64,000 bases of DNA, from positions 3,898,342 to 3,962,341 of the forward strand of contig NC_051090.1 in NCBI RefSeq assembly GCF_901709675.1, given 5' to 3'. Position 1 is the first letter of the stretch, and each line of letters begins with the position of its first letter. Source of the DNA: Syngnathus acus (Eukaryota > Chordata > Actinopteri > Syngnathiformes > Syngnathidae). The notes under the pieces were generated by a model that saw only the letters and a list, made by a program, of their open reading frames with translations, did not search any database and was not told where the DNA came from. Of this stretch, positions 26,401-40,264 are shown piece by piece. The translations under genes were made by a program, and so were the position numbers.

Positions 26401-29400
26401 GTATACACGACACCATGCTCTGGCTGCTTATGTAGTCCCGCAGACGCTTGTAATTGTCCTCTTTGGACATCAGGAAGTCGAGCCGGTCAAACGCGGCCTT
26501 GTCCTTGCGACTCAGTAACTAGAAGGGTGCAATAATTGGATCGTTATTAAAAGCCATGTAGACTTTTTTTTTTTTTGCTTTACAGCATTATTTACATGAA
26601 ATAAAAATAAATGTGACTTTTTCTTTTTAAGATGTTCCCTAACTGCCAAAAATAATACTTGTCTTTAAAATGGGGATAAAAATACTCACCGCCCATGTTT
26701 TGGTGAGCCTAAAAATGGGAGCGCTCTGCAGGCCCGACACCACGGCCATGACGGCGTGGAGGTTGTTCACTTCGCACAATTTCTGAAAGGTAAAGACATT
26801 TGTTTTCAATGCAAACAACGGCCAGGACTTGAGGTGGTGTTATGCAAGAGGTGGGGGATGTGTGTACCTTGGCGGTGCGGATGTATAGACTCAGCACCTC
26901 GGCTCTGATCTTCAGCGTCTGCGCGTGGAGGATCTCCCGAACCACCCAGAAACTGGTCTGGGTTAAAAAAACACACAAACGGAGATGATAAGAAATTATT
27001 TTAGCCTTGGTGTAAAACCTGAAATAGAAAATGTGAGATTTGTCAAAGTCCTTCTTTTCAAAGTGCTTCATCGAGTTGCCATGGCAACAAAAGTCGGCCT
27101 TCCCCATCGGCCCAGCAAAATATGTGCTGGAATGACAGCTAGCTGGTTGGCATGAGAACAAAAAGCGGGCTTGAAGATGGTATATTTTGACAAAAGCTTG
27201 TCACCCAGATGTTATGAGGACACCTGGGAACAGTTTGAAACTGTACAAATAATATCCAGAGTTTCAATAAATACCCGTTGACATTATTTATAAACTCAAG
27301 AAGGAATGCGTACGAGTCTGTGGAGTGGTTCTGCATACAAACAAGTCATTGATTCAATCAGGCCGAAATGGAAAGAAGACTGAAGAAGACGTGTTTTTCC
27401 TGCATCTCTTTTAAAATGTTATACTTCGGCTCCTTCTTCCAACACAGGTGAGATGCTCTGCGTGGGCCGTGCACACATTCTGACCCCACAGCTGCTTTTG
27501 ACTTCTATTTCCCTGGAAAGAGCGCCGTGGGTTGTTTTTCTTTCGAGGGAGCGGCAAGGAGCTGCCGAGTGATATCCGGCCACTTCCGACATTCACTTTC
27601 CACTGCCGCCCCAAAAATGAAAAAAATCCATCTTGATTTCTTCTATTCGTTTTTGTCTATTTTATCGATCTATATATGTTTCTTCACTCGTTTTTCCGTG
27701 GAGAATGCAAAAATGGAGCTTTCAACTGCCACGTTCGCGGCGTGTGGAACCGGAACTGAACCGAAACGCGCAGACAAGTGGGAAAGTCGAGAACGGCCAA
27801 TAAAACCAAGGCCGAAGGTGACTGAATTATTAATATTTGTAATAACCTGGAACCGCCGATGGAATAGGGAAAATGTAATTATGTCTCGTTGCGAGGGGGC
27901 GTCGCAGTCGGCTATCGGTGCTTTCGTTTGTGGAACGTTGGCATTTGCATCTGGTATTATGGGATGAAAGCCATTACCGCATTAGCGTTGGTGACTAAAC
28001 TCATAAAGTCAGATCACGGTGTATTCGTCAACACGGACTGTAAATTATTATCTGTGCCTCGCATTTAATTGCTTGGCCCGGGCTCCGCTCCTGGCGGAGA
28101 GCGGTGCCAGCAAAGTGAAGGACGAAGATTATGTCTGCTCGGCAGGAGTCCGGCCGACCAATCCCATTATCCAAGCGGCTAATTTTCCTTGGCTGGGGTT
28201 GGGGCGCCCGACATCTTGAATTTGGGATCTGCCGTGCAATGACTGCTTTGCTCAGCAGCAACGCATACTTGCGGGATGGTCTCATTCGTTTATGCTGAAG
28301 GAGGTTTTAAAGCAGCTCGGTGGACGGGATTGAAAAAAAGCGAGCCTTTGTTCTATCGTTTACAATTTTCAGAAAAGAAATTCCAGATGATTTTCTGTGC
28401 GTGTGTTAATAGTGAGGATTGATGACCTGCGACTTGAATAATCCAAAAAGGAGGACAAGGGCGGAAGGATGAGGTGTGATCTGCTCGGCTGCGAATGATG
28501 GAGAGTGCTCACCTGGTTGAACCTGCGGGTGAAGGCCACGACGTTGGGAGCCGAGCTGTGCTTCTCCTTTTTGTTCCAACCGCAGCTTGACAGCTCCTGA
28601 TAAAAAAAAAAAAAAAAACACATCAGGGTGATTGACGTCCGGAGCCGGAGCATAGATATTTTTCTTTCTTTTTAATTTCAAATTGTCTGGCCTGGTTATC
28701 ATGATTTACAAAAAAAAAAAAAAAAAAAAAAGCTCATCGGTCCAGTCGAACAGAATTATAAAGGTGGGAAGTAACTTTACCGAGCTAGACCACGTGTGAA
28801 CCTCAGCGTTTGTAATATCCAATGACAAATGATGAAAGCAGACAACAGGGAGTTGAGACCCGAGTCCAAAATGGTGGTGGGGTTCAGACACGGGATGTGG
28901 AGGACTTTGCAGGATCGTGACCTGCCAGGATGTGGCTGAGACAAGTCAACTGCTCATTTTGGTTTTTTTTTGTGCTGACCATGTTAATTATTATTCTCTC
29001 CAGTAACCATGCCATTTCCTGAACAAAGGCGCTCTATGCTCTCGACGGCAGGTCAAAGCAATTTTTACTACGGACACACTTTGGTCCGGTAGGACCTACG
29101 TGAGAAGTCTTGTATAAACACCCAGTCGTTGCAGAATAAGATAACCAGCTGCAGGACAGCCGCAAATGCGGATGACCTCATGAGTGATACCGCAGCGGCT
29201 CCTTCCCCCAACGTCTACATTGTAAACGGAAACCTGCAGCGCCGGGTACCCTGGGAGGCCTGAGAACGTGCAGCGTGCCAGAACAAGAGCGGAGGTATGA
29301 TGGAAAAATGGATTGAACAAGCGCGCTTGCGGCAAGAGACCAGAGATAGGAAAGAGAGGGGGGGGCAGGAAAACAGGGATTGTTGATTATGTGAACATCA

Positions 29401-32400
29401 GCAGAACCTTTGACAGATTTTGGGACGTTGCCGAGTTTAGTGCCTCAAGTCAACAGACGGACGTGTTCCCTCTTGTTTGGATTAAAAAAACAACAAGAGA
29501 GAATTACGATGGGGATAAGGGCAACCATATAACGCACGGCTGCCTCCAAAGTGTGGACTCTGGCAAAGATCTGCTCTGTGTCCCGGCCAACATTATTACC
29601 TTTTCCTGTGCGCACCAATGTCGGCGATGACTTTACCAGCCGTGTTTTTTGCTACAGGCCACTGGACTGATCGTTTGTCAAGAGCAGTAAAATGATCCCG
29701 AGCGTGTTATCACGTCAAGTCTACGGCGCAACCTTTGCCACAGTCTGTCGAGCTCAGTCAATCCCAACTAGTGTGCCGTGAAAGCTCATCCGACTCCTGG
29801 CCACCCCCTTTTTTTTTTTTTACACTGTCTGTAAAAGTCTTGTTTTTTAAAGGGGTCACTGGTCTGCATGAAGGTCAATGACATGGAATTTTTATTGAAT
29901 GTTTAAAAAAGTTATATTAAAGGGGAAGTCAAGTCAAAAATGTTCTTTACAATAATTTTTTAGTAATATTAATTAACAAATTCAATCTTTTTTTTTTTCC
30001 CCATCACATGGAGCGGCCATTTTGCCATCACAGTTGCTCAGGTACTGACCAATCAGGGCTCAGATTGCGAACATCACATGACCAAACCCAGAAAGCAGGT
30101 GAAATGACAAAATGGCCACCCCCTGAGAAGATGCCCACGATTGGTCATTTTCAGAAAAATGGCTGCCCCTTGCGATGGACGAAAAATTGGGTGGATTTTT
30201 CTTCTGCTTGTTTTCACACAATTAATCATGCTCTAGAAACACAACCTTCCATTTATACAAGCCTGACACATCGACGTGATTTCCAGTGTGTCACATGGCT
30301 GATGCGGTCATGAGTGACTGGGAGGCAAACGCTCTCTGTCACTTAATATTTCATCCACTCCCAGCTTGAGATGATTAACTTTCAAACATGCGAAAGGGAA
30401 AGACATCGTCAAGACCGTCTGCAGTACAAAAATGACGAATCGTTCCCAAAGAGATTTTCAAGCCAGTCAACCGTCTCAATTTAAGGTGGCACTGAAATTA
30501 AATGCGACGTGACAACCGGTTCGAGGAGAGCATGCAGGTTTTCAGAGGCCACTTATTCCGTTGCTACTGGGAGGCAAACCAGAGGCCAGACCACCGTGCT
30601 TCTCATTGAACAAAATCGCCTGGGAGCAATAAAGTCAAACGTTGGTTAGTTTTCATGACGGAATATTTTTTTTTAATAACGCGGAACACTTTTGATTTAA
30701 TCCCGTGGAAGCTGTTGTTATGTCGCTTATGCAAGATATAAAAATGCCTCCGCTGATATCATGTGAAGATAGGCGGGAACGCGACGACCCATGAAATTTA
30801 ATTTACAACAACCAAACAAAGAGACCCTCTCATCTCCTTTTGGAAGCAAATTTGCCATTTTTGCAACCTTTATCCAAAAGAAAACAAACACCCCACAATG
30901 ACGGGATGCCTCTTAAATCCGTTCTAATTGAACAAGTGGAAGCTAGCCCGTGTAAACGGAAAATGTTGGGAGTGAAACAACATTTTCTGGAAAAATAGAC
31001 GTCAAAAGTCAAGCAAATAAAAAATCTTGTGACAAGCTTAAGATTGATTCTTATTTTGCACGACAGTTTAGAATGTTAAAATGGCACGGCACAAACTAGT
31101 TCACTTATGTTTTATGCTGGAAAGCTCTTCGCTACAAAACGAACAAGTGCCAAGTTCAAAAGAATATTACACAACCGGTTATTTAATACTCTCTTACTCT
31201 GCCAGGGAACACAATTGAGATGGCAGACAGGCGCGCGCGCACAAGCACCTGCTTTTTGCATTATATGACCATGGAAGTGGAAAATAAGACTTTCAATCAA
31301 GTATTCTCTGCCTCCTCCCCCTCCCCTCGGCTCCACGTAACGTTGCCTTGTGAACCTCTCGCTGAGTCCATACAAAGACATGTTATGAAACTTCTTTTTT
31401 TCCACAGTTTTAAAAGGTCTCCAACATAAGGATCAAGAATGATAGACTTGCCAAAACTCGGGTTCAAGCCATTTAAATACATTATGATGGCCGTCTCGGT
31501 CTGTAGACATAAAAGGTCTCACCTCGGGCTGGATGGCTTTGAACACAGGAGCATCCATGAGCGTAATCTGGCCCTGGAGGAGATCAGTAAAAAAAAAAAA
31601 AATGTTAAAAATGTTGGACAAAATTAGCCATCTCTTTTCATAGCATAAAGATTAGGATGAGAAACCAGAGAGTGCCCTCTTGTGGTTGAAAATATGGCCA
31701 AACGTGTGTGCTCACATTGCAGCAAGGTCACTCTCATTGAAACTAGATTTTTGGACTGAAGGTCCAATCACTCAAGTAAATAAAGTGTCGGAATACCAAT
31801 AATTCCAAAATATTAAATGCAGCTGTATTGTAGGTCAAAGGTAAAACCAACTGAACTGTGCATAATAAATGTATTACAATAAATTACAACATGCCAGAAA
31901 ATCAGTTGCAAAAAAATATACACAAATATATAATCCTTTAAAGTTAAATATACCTAAACTGCATCATATTTTATTAAAAAATGTGTCACTGTACCGTCAG
32001 TGATTGCATGTGTACCACTAGAGGGCGCCAGGGCACAACATTTGGACTTACGCGTGTATTTTATAGTGTTTATTTGTATTGTTTGATCAAAGGTGGGCGT
32101 ATAGCCATCACCAATCGGCACAAAGAAACACACGTACCGCATATTCTTCCGGTGTGACCTTCAGCACGTCAAAGACAACTGCGTCAAAGCTCTTCTTCAG
32201 CTCAGAACCCTTGTCACTGAGAGACTCTGAGCTGCTGCTCCTCTGCATCGCACACAGTTTCATCATAATGGCAGCAATTTATTCAAACAGGTGCAAACAA
32301 GAAGCTGGGAGCTTAAAAGCTTTCATCTCCATTTTTTGGGCTTTTACGTGCAGAAAAATTCAAATGTCTTGGTGGTGTGATTACGCGTGCTCACCTCTGA

Positions 32401-32454
32401 GATGGCGGCAGCAGTCGGGCCGAGGCCTGGTTGGCCATTGGGGAAGTCCATCAT
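11383..32454 (-). CDS. ralgps2: Ral GEF with PH domain and SH3-binding motif 2
   Basis: Guanine nucleotide exchange factor for Ral GTPases. Nineteen coding exons: 32395-32454, 32138-32242, 31523-31573, 28513-28596, 26868-26957, 26690-26782, 26392-26518, 15017-15154, 14864-14954, 14736-14803, 14535-14673, 14311-14462, 14126-14180, 13717-13794, 13022-13127, 12484-12576, 11699-11804, 11501-11592, 11383-11412. The frame closes to 585 residues (human 583). The CDC25-type RasGEF domain (about 38-285) includes [16 protein letters not shown] and [20 protein letters not shown] is the PxxP SH3-binding motif; the PH domain occupies about 457-575, starting near [13 protein letters not shown] and containing [11 protein letters not shown]. 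The C-terminus APANLMSFE needs the last 88-base intron removed through a weak donor (GTCCCG). The start is one of two adjacent ATGs. An 11.2-kb intron (15155-26391) hosts angptl1 on the other strand. Confidence 0.96.
13212..13247. repeat. ATT trinucleotide microsatellite
   Basis: Two adjoining runs of TTA/ATT triplets in a ralgps2 intron, separated by a TTTTC interruption. Confidence 0.85.
13398..13433. repeat. (GT)n microsatellite
   Basis: About 18 uninterrupted GT units in a ralgps2 intron, followed by an impure GTGCGTGCGTGTGTG tail. Confidence 0.95.
19811..19900. mobile_element. Interspersed repeat fragment, probably hAT-like non-autonomous DNA transposon
   Basis: Contains CTCGAGGCTCGGGGGCCAGA then CGGCCCGCCACATCATTTTT, a wording that recurs across vertebrate genomes as an end of non-autonomous DNA transposons. 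A related copy is at 51601-51660. There is no ORF; the class is inferred from memory of such repeats, not proven here. Confidence 0.5.
20459..20492. repeat. Poly-T tract
   Basis: About 34 consecutive T bases inside the ralgps2 intron, a simple tract, possibly the tail of a decayed retroposon on the minus strand, although no body of one is recognisable next to it. Confidence 0.8.
21661..25041 (+). CDS. angptl1: Angiopoietin-like 1, secreted fibrinogen-domain protein
   Basis: Secreted vascular regulator nested antisense in a ralgps2 intron, as in human. Five coding exons: 21661-21850, 21911-22531, 23729-23922, 24512-24782, 24854-25041; 487 residues (human 491). Residues 1-23 are a signal peptide. 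A conserved segment [17 protein letters not shown] precedes a coiled coil (about 90-195, with [20 protein letters not shown]). A proline-rich linker ([10 protein letters not shown]) leads to the fibrinogen-like domain (about 272-487) with [30 protein letters not shown] and [14 protein letters not shown]. The ending LMIRPID matches the family. A cysteine in [11 protein letters not shown] stands where human ANGPTL1 has glutamine, leaving an odd number in that domain. The start ATG is followed by the expected hydrophobic leader. Confidence 0.97.
25307..25312 (+). terminator. angptl1: angptl1 polyadenylation signal
   Basis: AATAAA 266 bases after the angptl1 stop, in a short AT-rich 3' UTR. It is the first good signal downstream on this strand. 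Confidence 0.7.
25330..26391. other. Large ralgps2 intron, part after angptl1
   Basis: About 1 kb of intron between the angptl1 3' end and the ralgps2 exon at 26392. Apart from a short GT run at 26373-26388, next to the donor of that exon, no feature is recognised. Confidence 0.4.
26958..31522. other. ralgps2 introns between exons 26868-26957 and 31523-31573
   Basis: Two introns flank exon 28513-28596. They contain A/T tracts (28601-28618, 28711-28731), a dispersed repeat at 29917-30240, and no further exon I can support. ORFs such as 27527-27967 have no matching splice sites or family resemblance. Confidence 0.4.
29917..30240. repeat. Dispersed repeat, copy 1 of a family shared with 52490-52689
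   Basis: Begins TTAAAGGGGAAGTC and contains AATATTAATTAAC, GCGGCCATTTTG, then further on GTCATTTTCAG and AAAATGGCTGCCCCTTG with GATGGAC. The same blocks occur near 52490-52689, there mostly in the opposite order and strand. Parts of this copy recur in inverted form within it (GCCATTTTG against AAAATGGC), suggesting a partly palindromic, non-autonomous element. No ORF. Limits are approximate. Confidence 0.6.
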
Positions 32455-32528
32455 TCCCACAGCATGCAGCTTTAGCGCAGGAAGCAGTCGTTCATCATGC
32501 TCTGCTGCAGCAAAAGCCCGCCCCTGCC

Positions 32529-35500
32529 CTGAGAGACACCCCCCCAAAAAAATATTAATAACACACCAACATACAGTGATACCATAACGCAGATGAGGCG
32601 CTCACTATAGAGCAGCAGCGCCATCTGGTGGCAAGCTTCATATCATTAAATCGAAATTCACCCACTCGAAGATGACATTGTGGAGAGATGACAAAATGAG
32701 ATTAGGTCATGGTGAGATCAGTGTGCGCCATATGGACACTTTCACGGCAGTTTAATTTGCACAGGTGATGACAGGACGAGAAGGAGATTAGGAAAAGATT
32801 TGCACTAAACGGCTTACACTTGGACACACGTGCTCGAATAACGACTGCCATGAAACGTATATCAAACTTTCATTTTGACCTTGGCAGAATCTGGACAGAT
32901 TTAAAAAATCTCATTCTCTTCAGTATTGCATACCGAGCGGTTCCTCAACTCACCGGTTGAGTGTCAGATGAGCATGGTTCCGGAGTTGAGCTCAGCCTCT
33001 CGCGGCGAGTCTTGACCTGATAAGTCGTCTCTTGTTGACGCGCGTTGAAACTTGAAAAGAGAAAGAACAAGTCAGTTTTTCAGTATAAATGTTGCCGTGT
33101 GACTTATTCAACACGAGATGATCTTTCTAGAGGAATTTCTAAAATGCACATGAAAAATATCATGGCTCAATGGAAGTTGGAAAACACCGCAGAGTCCGGA
33201 CAAGGGGAAGTAGCACTTGTTGGCCACTAGGTGTCGCAGCGTCCAAAGGAATCCAACGTGTTGGCTTGACGTGCAAAATGAGGGAGGTTGAGGGAGTGAA
33301 GGGGAAGCAGCTGCAGATAAATTCTGCATGCTGGCAGGCCTTTGGACATCAGCTGGGGGTTAAGATTCCCTCATCCCCTTCAGGTTGTTATCACAGAAGG
33401 AGATGAGGGATGGAGGAGGGATACAAAGCCCGTGAGCAGAACAAACACGGGATTAAGAAAGTAAACTGCGGCTGACCCTGGCATTCACGGAAATATGGAA
33501 AAAATACTTTTTAATACATTGAGTTCTGTGAGATAAAAAGATACAAAATAACAATAATGCAATAAAAAAAATTTATGTGTCCACGTGTGAGCGTCAAAAG
33601 TGTGAGTCGTGACCTACAGCAGCTTATTTTGTATTGGTTGTATTTAACTGTCCCATTCTAAAAAATATTCTAATACCTTACATCTTTTTTAACTTCACTT
33701 TGGGTAGGAAAAAAATAAAAATACATCCTCTTTGAGCCTGAAAAACACATTAGCGTGCGTGTATCATTGTCAGACACAGATTGCCCGAGTGAGAAAGCGT
33801 CAACATCTAATGAAGCTTGCTCGCTACTCATCAGTAACCATCCCGGGCCACTTTGCGTCCCACACAAAGCAGCCGCCTTCTCCTTGTGAGTCAGCGGCCT
33901 TTGGAGCCAAACTCAACCGCCACGCAAATAGAATAATAAACTATCGGTGACAAACAGCGCAAGGCGTGCGTGCCAAGGCTTGTCGAGGAGATTTGAAGCC
34001 AGGCTGCTAAATGACATTCGCACACTTGTAGACTGGCTGCGAGTTGTTGTTACTCACAGGCCGAGCGGGCGCATGTGACTACGCATTCCATGACCAAGCC
34101 TTCGCATTCCGATCAGCCCAAAAAAAAAAAAAAAAAAGCACAACACGTCTTTTCTCAACAGCTGTCAATCTCATCTCAGAAGCTAGCGGATTGATCTTTT
34201 GCTAATGCAAAGTACAACTGTCAGAGAAGGCAAGGGTCAAAAGTTGGGAGGGAGTAAAAAGGCAGAAAATTTCAAAATTCTGAATGAATGTAAATTTGAA
34301 ACGAAAAAAAAAATAGGTGTGACTGGTAGCTAATGATTAGCCTAGCGTTGTTTTATGATATTATTCCAAGGTAGCCATAAACGTGTGTCGACAACGCCCA
34401 GATGGTTTTCACACAGCCTTAATCCCATTTGCATGTTTTATGTGTCTCAAGTCCAAGAGCACAAACATGAGATTAGGCCATTTAAGGCCTGGGAGGGAAA
34501 TTCGATGGAAGTTTAGCTTTGGCGCTTCCGGCGAAAGGTCACGGAGTGCGAGAAGGGGATGACGTTCGCACCCGGAGGGCCTTTGGAGCGTCGCCTATCA
34601 AATTGCTGGCGAGTTTGCATTCACAAAATGGACGAGCGGACGTTGGGATAATATAAGGACCAGTTTCGGAAAAGATTGAGAATAGCCCGCAACATGCCGC
34701 CGTCATTAGGCGCGTGTCAAGGAAACACGCTATGCATGCATGCGCGCATTGTTTAGTCTGGCTGCAGCGGGACGTGATGCGGCGACAAACGCGCCAAAGT
34801 CACGCAGGGGGAAAAAAAAAAAAAAAAAGTGGGTCAGTGTGTTCCGGAGAGCACTTGCTAGCTCGTTAAAAGCTACGCCCGTTTTTTCTTTGGATGTTGC
34901 CGATTGCTACCTCCCGCCGTGTTTCTTTGTCTAGCTAAGATTTCTTCATTGAGCAATTGGGACATGAGGCTAGTTTTTTTTTTTTTTTTTAGTTTTTTCT
35001 TAGGCTTCCTGGGGGTAAAGATTAGTGGATGTCATAAACGTTTATCAACTGCGGGCACGTGAAGGCCTTTGAGTCGGTTTTTAAGGGCAATAGCTAGCCG
35101 ATGCTAACGCAGAAGTCAGAATGACAGAAAATACATGTATAAAAATCATAAAACCACTAAATGTGAGGCCAACTGAGTTTGCAGCTTTGTGTCACGTCGA
35201 GGTATTCTTACGCAGCCCGACAAAGTAGTTTATCCAGCAAGTTGGGGAAATTCTGCCGCTTCTAAATCCGTATCCTGGCAGCCGCTTGCACCATGGGGTG
35301 TGATTATGCTTTTTTTAGACGTGCGTCTCCCCCTCTTTTTCCTCCTGCCTCCGTCGCTAACAGATCTCTGCTTTTGATAATTAGAACCTTGGCGAAAGGG
35401 CTCGGGCCCGCCTCTGTCGTTGGAGGACGAGAAGGCCAAAAGAAAACGGCTGGGATGTTAACAATAACCAGTTTCGAGTTATTTCTTTTCAGTATTGTGA

Positions 35501-38500
35501 AATTCGGACGATTCAGTGCAGTGTCGTTTGAATCAACATTTAAGTTTCAAGTCTCCAGTCAAGTGTGGAGTCCCCTCCTAAATTTCAACCAGGTCGTTCC
35601 AAACTCATCACTCGAGTGAAGCAAGTCATAAGTCAAGTCGTACAATCTTGCACAACATATCTCACTGGAATTGGTGACTTAAGTCTCACTCGCCCCCCCC
35701 CCCCCCTTTCAGTTCTGCTTGGCAGTAAATAAGACACGCTGACACGTTGCCAAGCTTGTAAGCGGCGGCATGTGGCCGAGCGCTGCCGTGTGATTTGTTG
35801 CCTGGGCGGGCGGGCGGCGAGCCCGAGTTCAAGTCCACTGACGAGAGCAACGCTGACAGATGAATGAAGGGAAAAGGGAGGGGGGGACGGAGGGGGAGGA
35901 AACGGTGGCAGTGCGCGGGCTGTTAACAAGGAAAGGGCAAGCGGAACAATGCAGGGCAACGATGCGGTCAGAGGAAACAAGATAGCATCTCGATGTCTTC
36001 CTCGATGAGTCTCCGAGGATTGACTAATGTCAACACTGCCACGCTGGTACGACTCTGGAGCTTTGTTTACAACCAGAGTCGGAAAAGTCAGTGGAGAACT
36101 CCAAATCTAATCAGACTATTATGACACGTCGTTTGTTTTGGACCTCATTAGCGAGGAAGAGTTCAGCGAGTTTAGAAAGCGCAGGCTTGCTCAATAAGCA
36201 ACAAAACGTTTGGCATATTGAGAAAGCCGACAGCCCGGAGGTGTTTACGCTCACGCCGTCCGGGTAATCGGAACTTGAGATGGTTTTCCCAGGACGGGGT
36301 TCCGGGTGTGCCCTCGGGGCTCTTGTGTAAGACGCCGATTTAAAAAGGCACGACTTGTTTCGACTTGACAGACCTCAGCGTGCAAATAAACGGTGTCGAC
36401 TGAGCTCAGTTTGGTCAATGAATAAAAACGGACGGTTTGGATGCGAAGCTGCTGTCGGGGTTTGACCCCGAGACGTTTGAAATTCTTTTGGAAGGTTATT
36501 TTGATAGCTTTGAAGCTGCTTAATTGAGCAATCCGGAGATCACAAGGCTCTTCGATTTGCGGCGTGACACGCATGACTTCCTCTAACATGGCACCGCCTG
36601 GCCTCTGGGGTCTTCTAAAATGCACTATTACATCTTGCGACACAAAAGGTAGCCGCGTTGCTGCTGGCACTTTACGGCTTCGTCATGAGCATTGTCATTT
36701 CTTGATTTATTTAAAAAAATAAACCCTCTAGGGTCTCTTGCATTTAAAAAGGATTCGTCTGATTTTAAAAATCAGTATGTGTTTGTTTACCTCACATTAA
36801 TTTTACATGAGCTAACCAAGAAACGATTTAAATATTAAACGCATTTATTTATTTTTTCTATTGAATTTATGCAACTAGGACCGATGACGCTTGTTACTTT
36901 TTGTTGCACCTCTTTCGGGACAGACTCCTCAAATATGCGACAACCAAGTCAAAAGGAAGTAAAACTACAACTTTGGTCTCACTAAGGTACGTGTGTGTGT
37001 CTGTGTGTCTGAGATGTACGTCTGCGTTTGTGCCTGTCCATGCACAAGGACGAAACGGAAGAGGTGCAACAGCTGAGCTTGCAGGGAAAACAGCTGTATC
37101 GCTTGTCCTTCGACCCCCCCCCCCTTTTCTCCCAATGAGCCCCCCACAACCCCTTCTCAATCCTTCTTTCCCACCAAGCAGCTAAACAAGGGGGAACACA
37201 CACCCATGGGCAGAAAAACACACGCACAGACATGCAGGTTGTACACAGACAGACACAATCCGACACCCTGCGCCGCACGAGACGTTTTGTTCCGGCCTCG
37301 GCGTGTGTGTCCAAAACATTTTCGTCCCGTTGACTAAAAACCAAAGACATTGAGCCTCATTCACTCGCTTTTGTTTGGCGCACAAAAAGAATGATTCCAA
37401 AAACACGTCACATGCTTCCCCCATTACAAATCGGTTTAGTTCGCAAGGTCTCAGTCAACTTTTTCTTGCTACGCTTGTTCCATTTTGAATATTTAAATAT
37501 ATGCACTGATGTGCAAAATGAAATTGAGACTATAAAAGACGTCCTGCTAACAAAAACAAAATAGAGTGCCGGGCTTAAAAACTCAGCATTAAAAGCTTCG
37601 TTTACGGAATAAAAAGGGGCGCAGACGTCGTGTTAAAACTCTCCATGGGATGTTTTACCAGGTCAAAAAGTTTCCATGACATCGGCGCTCTCGCTTTAGC
37701 TCGCCGAGACACTCAAGATTTCCGATAGTTGAAGCGTTCCGAGCACCTGATATCGCTACATACACGGGAAGTGAAAGGAAAAAAAAATATGATCAATTCT
37801 CCGGCTCGGACGTACAACCAGAAAAGTTGTTCGATTTGTAAAAAAAAAAAAAGATGGAAAAGAACAATTGTATGTAATTTTGTCACATTTTCCACATACT
37901 ACATGCTGATAACACTTCCGCCACTCCAGTCATTCCAGATCCACCAGACGGCCTGGCAGCTCAACGGTGTCAAGTGGTCGCTCATAGCTGACATTCTCCG
38001 TACCGTAAAAGGCTCCCGGGCCCGAGCCCTGAACCCATTTTTCACCCCGTGACCAGGACACAGACAGCCTGGAAGCTTTATTTGCTTTCTGCATCATGAA
38101 CAAAAACAGATGAAGTATTTATGAATATTTATTTCAATGCGAGAATATAACATGATGAACCCAATTTTTTTTTTTTTGCTACATTAGCCGTGAAATGATT
38201 CATGTTGCCAAGTTGCACACACGGCCTTAGGGGGAAGAAAAAAAAAAAAACGAGTGGGAGAGGAAAGAGGAACAAGACAAATGTGCCACGCACTGCGCTT
38301 CCTATGCTCAACTAATTTTGGCCAAAATAAAAAAAAAAAGAAAATGCTGCTGCAGGCATGACATTAAAATTGCAGAGAAGCCGCTGCGTCTTTTACCGCT
38401 TGCGAAAAGACGATGGCAGCCTCTGAGATTCGCTAGAGCTTGCATGCATTACATCTGACCTCCTTCCCACACATTAAAACAAATAAAAAACTAAGCACCT

Positions 38501-39987
38501 ACAACACCTGCTTCAGAAAAACAGCCAGCAACATCTCACGTAACAAGCAAGTCACTCCAGCTTCATAGAAATATTGTCACCGATAAGATCATGTGACTTT
38601 ACACCTCCGATTTTGCAGAACCAACATGTAATGTTGAGCGTTGCCTTGGCAACTGAGCAACCACATTATCTGTCAGGGTGGGGCAAGATGGGGGGGGGGT
38701 GTAATAGTGTGGAACCAAAAAACGCACGGATGGGATGCCCGAAGCAATTTCAGAGCCTGCTGATTGAAGGAATTCATCCGAAATTCCTATTTTGAATCAA
38801 AATATCCTTGATAAAAAAAATGGAATGTCACATTTGGAGGACATTTTGGCAGCCTTTGGGAAAAGTCCACAATATCCTTGTCGGACGTTAAACATGAGCC
38901 AATGCTGCAGATAAGGACGAGTTGAGAAAGCGCAGGGGGGTTGAACTTGACGATGGGAAAGGCCTGCTGAGTTTGATCCTTTTCTCTTGCGTACACAAGG
39001 CTCGGGTTCTAAGTTTCATACACACACACGCGTAATCTCCCACTAATCACATTTGCAAGTCTTGGACTGAGCAGTTACACGACAGCACTCAACAGATGGA
39101 ACGAGACGCGGCGGCGGGCATGGCGAGGATTAGTCGAGTCCAGAAGGTTTGTAAAGTTGTCACACAGGCAGGTGGAACGACAAGATGGCAGAGAAACATT
39201 TTAGGGGTGAACCTTAGAGTCCATCTGCAAACTATTCAATAGCGCTTTCTTTTTTTTTTTCTCCCCAATCATTTTGAAACAGGAAGCTTAAAACTACACC
39301 AGAAGGGACTGCATTTTGGAAAGGTCCCACTGTATTTCACTATCTAAACAGTCAATCAGCCAAACAATGCCTTTCGGATGGAGCATTGTGCCATGAATAA
39401 ATACGCTATTCCTGTTCAGGAGGAGGAGGAGGAGGAACTGGGCGGCTCAAGCCAAATAAGATTGATTTCGTCCTTTCAGCAGTACCGCGACAAACATTCT
39501 GGTCACAAGTCTGAACCCTTGACCACCGCGTCATATGTTAAGTGTGGCTGATATGTTGGAATCTAGAACGGTTCATTCAGCCTTCAGTTTGCATATCATA
39601 TTATTCAAACATGGAAGTTGTTAGTCAGCAAATGAATACGCCATTAAAAGACAATAAGTCTCCATGCCTCCATTATCGATTGTCAACGATATGCATTACA
39701 TTAATGTGTGTCGAGACTCATAAAGCGGCCGCACACTCAAAACAGCTTGCTGCAAGTCAAGTAAGGCCGCTTCATTCAAGACACTCAATCATACGAGTGG
39801 ACTCAAGTGAAGCCTCACCGATTTGTGAACTTGCGGGTTTGATCGGAAATGTTTTATGTAGAAATGATGTATATTTGCCTCTATCTATGCCAGTGAGAGG
39901 CAGAATTATTTAAATGCTCTTCCAGTAGATGTCAGAAGGTACAAAAGGGAGCTATGTATCCACGTTTGTTAGTTATATTAAATATAT

Positions 39988-40027
<40 letters not shown>

Positions 40028-40050
40028 CATATATATACATATATATATAC

Positions 40051-40111
<61 letters not shown>

Positions 40112-40122
40112 TATACATATAC

Positions 40123-40153
<31 letters not shown>

Positions 40154-40196
40154 CATATATATACATATACATATATATACATATACATATATATAC

Positions 40197-40264
<68 letters not shown>

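Noticed and set aside
27527-27967. 146-codon ORF in a ralgps2 intron
   Set aside because: Has no suitable splice sites, no conserved motif, and mixed base composition typical of intron sequence.
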